A stretch of 64,000 nucleotides of DNA, taken from assembly GCA_020846635.1 (NCBI GenBank), contig JADLDO010000042.1, forward strand, positions 1 through 64,000. The letters are read 5' to 3'. This DNA is from Caldilineaceae bacterium. GTDB taxonomy: Bacteria; Chloroflexota; Anaerolineae; Caldilineales; Caldilineaceae. The position numbers were made by a program, and so were the translations under genes. Below the pieces are notes generated by a model, which had not been told where the DNA came from, did not search any database, and saw nothing but the letters and a program-made list of their open reading frames with translations. Positions 61,536 through 64,000 of this stretch are shown here, piece by piece. How positions within the stretch are numbered: the stretch's first letter is position 1; the number at the start of each line of letters is the position of its first letter.

Positions 61536-62842
61536 ACTGCTCCCCTGCTCTCGACGAGAGCCGGCAAGAGTTCGAAGTTTTGACGTGCTAGTTTGCGAAC
61601 TTCAGGAATTCTCTGCCTGAGGTGCTGTTCAATCGCAGCACGATTGGTCCAGCATGCATCGATCTTGGCAATCATGTCACACGGGTCTGCCGGATCTGCA
61701 ACGTAATCATCTACTTCTGCCACAGCAGCAAATCCCCGCAACTTATGGGCTTTTGGTTCGTGTCCATAATCTAGTATGACTGTAGGAACGAACTGGGACA
61801 GCCCAGCAACCGCCCCATGAATACGACCACTGACGAGCATATCGAATTGCCCGATAATTGCTTTCATTTGTGCCGCATCGTACACGTCTGAGAGGGTGAA
61901 TACATCGATATGCGGGTTACGCCGTTTAAGAATCTCCATGAACTGGTGGACAATCTGGTGGTCTCGCCCCTCGATCATCTTAAAGTTGGGTGGCTTTGTA
62001 AACCCATTATTGTGCGAGAGCAGGCAGACCCGCGCACTAAGTTTGGCCGATATATGCTCGACTGCCTCGACAAATGCGGCATATTCACTTTCGTCACGCG
62101 GCCAACGGCTGTATGGACCAACCGGCATATTCCAACCACACAAGACGAACCCAATCGTAGGCTTGTTCGGATCAACAATGTCCTCTTGATCAAATATCTT
62201 CATCATTTCTTCGTTGTCTCTGGCTTGAAACAAGAATGCTGGACAGGCCAGGGTTCGAAGATTCGCTGTGGAAATAGAGTCACTCCGCATTGCTTCTGTG
62301 CTAATGGGCTCGCGATTGGTTATCAAGGAGAACCGTTTCATCGCTATTCTCGCTAAGACCCGAGACCATTGCGAGTCGAACGGCCCCGGTGAACCCGCTA
62401 ACAGAGCGGTAGGTTTTCCTAGCCAGTGGGCTGTTAAGTCCTTACATGCACCAATCAGATAACGGTTCTTACCTACCAATGATGCATTTTCGCCCCAAAT
62501 ATCGCCGCTGAAATCGATCACGAGATCCGCAGCTAGGACTTCGTCCATATATGCAGTTCTCGGAAGGACTTTATAGAATTTTGTAAGTGACGAGAGAGCT
62601 TCATAAAGCGCGATTCGGAGATCACTGTTGTTCCAGCCGTAATACAGCTCCATCGGTACACAGTCGACACATTCTCGGTGACAAAACTCATCACTCATTT
62701 GGAATGTGGTACGAATTTGTGCCTCAGGAAAGACACGGTGCAACTCACGCACAAAGGGCTCGATAATGGCGTAGTTCCCTAAATTCCCATATTCCATTCG
62801 TCCCCAATGCAAAGTGCATTGCCCTGTTAACAATATGCGCAT
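61532..62842 (-). CDS. Polysaccharide pyruvyl transferase-family protein
   Basis: A 436-residue enzyme that would add a pyruvate ketal to a sugar of the repeat unit, using phosphoenolpyruvate. Family elements: YGNLGNYAIIEPFVRELHRV, DLVIDFSGDIWGEN, ALLAGSPGPFDSQWSRVLAR, and the C-terminal VSGRIHGAVAGLSQFVPTVI with GHEPKAHKLRGF. Pyruvyl ketals add negative charge to the polymer, like sulfate. It lies 12 bp after the aminotransferase gene. Confidence 0.9.
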   Translation of the reverse strand: MRILLTGQCTLHWGRMEYGNLGNYAIIEPFVRELHRVFPEAQIRTTFQMSDEFCHRECVDCVPMELYYGWNNSDLRIALYEALSSLTKFYKVLPRTAYMDEVLAADLVIDFSGDIWGENASLVGKNRYLIGACKDLTAHWLGKPTALLAGSPGPFDSQWSRVLARIAMKRFSLITNREPISTEAMRSDSISTANLRTLACPAFLFQARDNEEMMKIFDQEDIVDPNKPTIGFVLCGWNMPVGPYSRWPRDESEYAAFVEAVEHISAKLSARVCLLSHNNGFTKPPNFKMIEGRDHQIVHQFMEILKRRNPHIDVFTLSDVYDAAQMKAIIGQFDMLVSGRIHGAVAGLSQFVPTVILDYGHEPKAHKLRGFAAVAEVDDYVADPADPCDMIAKIDACWTNRAAIEQHLRQRIPEVRKLARQNFELLPALVESRGAV

Positions 62843-62854
62843 CGATTACCTCCA

Positions 62855-63949
62855 TCAGGGGACGCGTACCTGCTCACGAAGTACTGACTTAACAATTAAG
62901 CAGATCCTTGTTACGTCATCGCTGCTTAACTGTGGATATAAGGGCAAACACAGTACACGTCTGGCGATGCTTTCGGCAATCGGCAACCGCTCATACATAA
63001 CGTAGGGCAACTCGTTTAGTGGAGGAAAGAAATACCGTCTTGGGAACACTTCCTCACGGTTTAGAGCCGCCTGCGCGCACAAAAGGCTCTCTTCAGAAGA
63101 AAAAACGACAGGGTGGTAGGCGAAATTACGACGAGTGCCATCCAGTGCTTTGGGTCGTTGCAGGCCATTTCCATGCAGAAGTTTGTCATAGAGTTGGCTT
63201 ATGGTGCGTCGCCTGGCAATCAAGTCATTGACCTCCGGCAGAACACATAGCCCCATAGCAGCGTGGAACTCGGAGTTCTTACCGTTAATGCCCACTCCCC
63301 AGAATTCTTCGGGAGCCCGATGCCCAAAATTGCGCATATAGGCGATGCGGCGGGCAAGTGCATCATCACTGGTAATGAGCGCGCCACCCTCAATGGTATG
63401 AAACAGTTTCGTTGCGTGGAAACTCAAGGTCGAAATATGACCAAAGTTCAGTAACGATCTGCCGCAATATTGAACACCAAACGCATGTGCCGCGTCATAC
63501 AGAACTTTTAGCCCATGCCGATCGGCGATGGTCTGAATCCGCTCCACATCACATGGATTCCCGTAGACATGGGTTGGTAAAATTGCCGTAGTCGATGGGG
63601 TTATGGCCCCTTCAATTAAATCAGCATTAAGGCACAAAGTCTCTGGATCAATATCGACAAAGATGGGGTGGCAGCCCTCCCACACAATGCTGGACGTTGT
63701 TGCAACGTAGGAAAATGGCGTAGTAATGATCTCACCCTGCAGATCAAGCGCCTTAATGGCAATTTGCAAAGCAATCGTTCCATTGCTAACAAGGAAGAGG
63801 TGCTTCACTTGAAGAAATGCTTTGAGCTTTTCTTCAAGTTCACGAACGAGCGGGCCATTGTTAGTCACATAGTTACGTTCCCAAATTCCTTGTAGATAGC
63901 CAACATACCGTTCAATGGGTGGCAGATAGGTCTTTGTGACGTTGATCAT
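62855..63949 (-). CDS. DegT/DnrJ/EryC1/StrS aminotransferase
   Basis: PLP-dependent aminotransferase that makes an amino sugar nucleotide from a keto sugar. Features: NNGPLVRELEEKLKAFLQVK, SNGTIALQIAIKAL, VYDAAHAFGV-type (LYDAAHAFGVQYCG) and the internal-aldimine lysine K181 in SFHATKLFHTIEGGALI. 364 residues, complete. It precedes the pyruvyltransferase, WbqC and GNAT genes, consistent with synthesis of an N-acylated amino sugar. Upstream of the start, only about 50 bases remain in the window and I see no gene there. Confidence 0.95.
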   Translation of the reverse strand: MINVTKTYLPPIERYVGYLQGIWERNYVTNNGPLVRELEEKLKAFLQVKHLFLVSNGTIALQIAIKALDLQGEIITTPFSYVATTSSIVWEGCHPIFVDIDPETLCLNADLIEGAITPSTTAILPTHVYGNPCDVERIQTIADRHGLKVLYDAAHAFGVQYCGRSLLNFGHISTLSFHATKLFHTIEGGALITSDDALARRIAYMRNFGHRAPEEFWGVGINGKNSEFHAAMGLCVLPEVNDLIARRRTISQLYDKLLHGNGLQRPKALDGTRRNFAYHPVVFSSEESLLCAQAALNREEVFPRRYFFPPLNELPYVMYERLPIAESIARRVLCLPLYPQLSSDDVTRICLIVKSVLREQVRVP

Positions 63950-64000
63950 GGTTGTGATTCGCTTTCTACCAAGAACGACTTACTGAGGTTCTCGGTACAC

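Noticed and set aside
63950..64000. Possible end of another minus-strand gene at the window edge
   Set aside because: Only about 50 bases are visible; a stop codon can be read in one frame but nothing supports a gene.

Overview
The window looks like chromosomal DNA of a free-living bacterium, most likely Chloroflexota (Caldilineales/Anaerolineae-like). This is inferred from gene content: very large MalT/BTAD-type regulators, Tat/lipobox solute-binding proteins, a DUF5317 membrane protein and an Os1348/NHLP-type small protein. No marker gene is present to prove it. I saw no rRNA, tRNA, CRISPR array, transposase or phage gene.

Region 1 (1-15616) is a glycan-uptake and degradation locus. It has a sugar ABC permease (cut by the window edge) with its binding protein, a predicted alpha/alpha-toroid protein, a complete Opp/Dpp-type ABC importer (two ATPases, two permeases, binding protein), a heparinase II/III-family protein and a ROK repressor. 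A Gfo/Idh/MocA dehydrogenase is divergent from the repressor. Two mirror-image sigma70-like promoters lie between the last two genes. Region 2 (15617-20760) holds an AhpD/CMD-family protein, a D-2-hydroxyacid dehydrogenase and a ribose-type ABC importer.

Region 3 (20761-30348) has a bifunctional ATP sulfurylase/APS kinase (PAPS synthesis) behind a good sigma70 promoter and a hybrid histidine kinase with almost no extracytoplasmic domain. The most unusual part follows: two tandem 37-residue peptide genes with identical C-terminal halves, then DUF5317 and Os1348-type genes. Direct heptamer repeats lie upstream of the peptides, next to a gene for a large STAND/BTAD transcriptional activator. I read this as a candidate peptide-signalling or peptide-maturation system. 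Region 4 (30349-37779) has a TPR-DUF3455 lipoprotein, a SAM methyltransferase, a divergent XRE-AAA-TPR regulator and a YkgJ-type cysteine-cluster protein.

Region 5 (37822-63949) is about 26 kb of minus-strand surface-polysaccharide genes. It encodes a priming sugar-phosphate transferase, a NeuD-type acyltransferase, four GT4 and four GT2 glycosyltransferases, a polymerase-like membrane protein, two polysaccharide deacetylases and two sulfotransferase-like proteins. It also encodes a pyruvyltransferase, a DegT aminotransferase, WbqC, two GNATs, two kinase-like proteins and a secreted G8/beta-helix protein. The PAPS synthase of region 3 could supply the sulfotransferases, so the product may be a sulfated, pyruvylated, amino-sugar-containing exopolysaccharide. 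Base composition becomes visibly more AT-rich towards the right end, which suggests a horizontally acquired or variable part.
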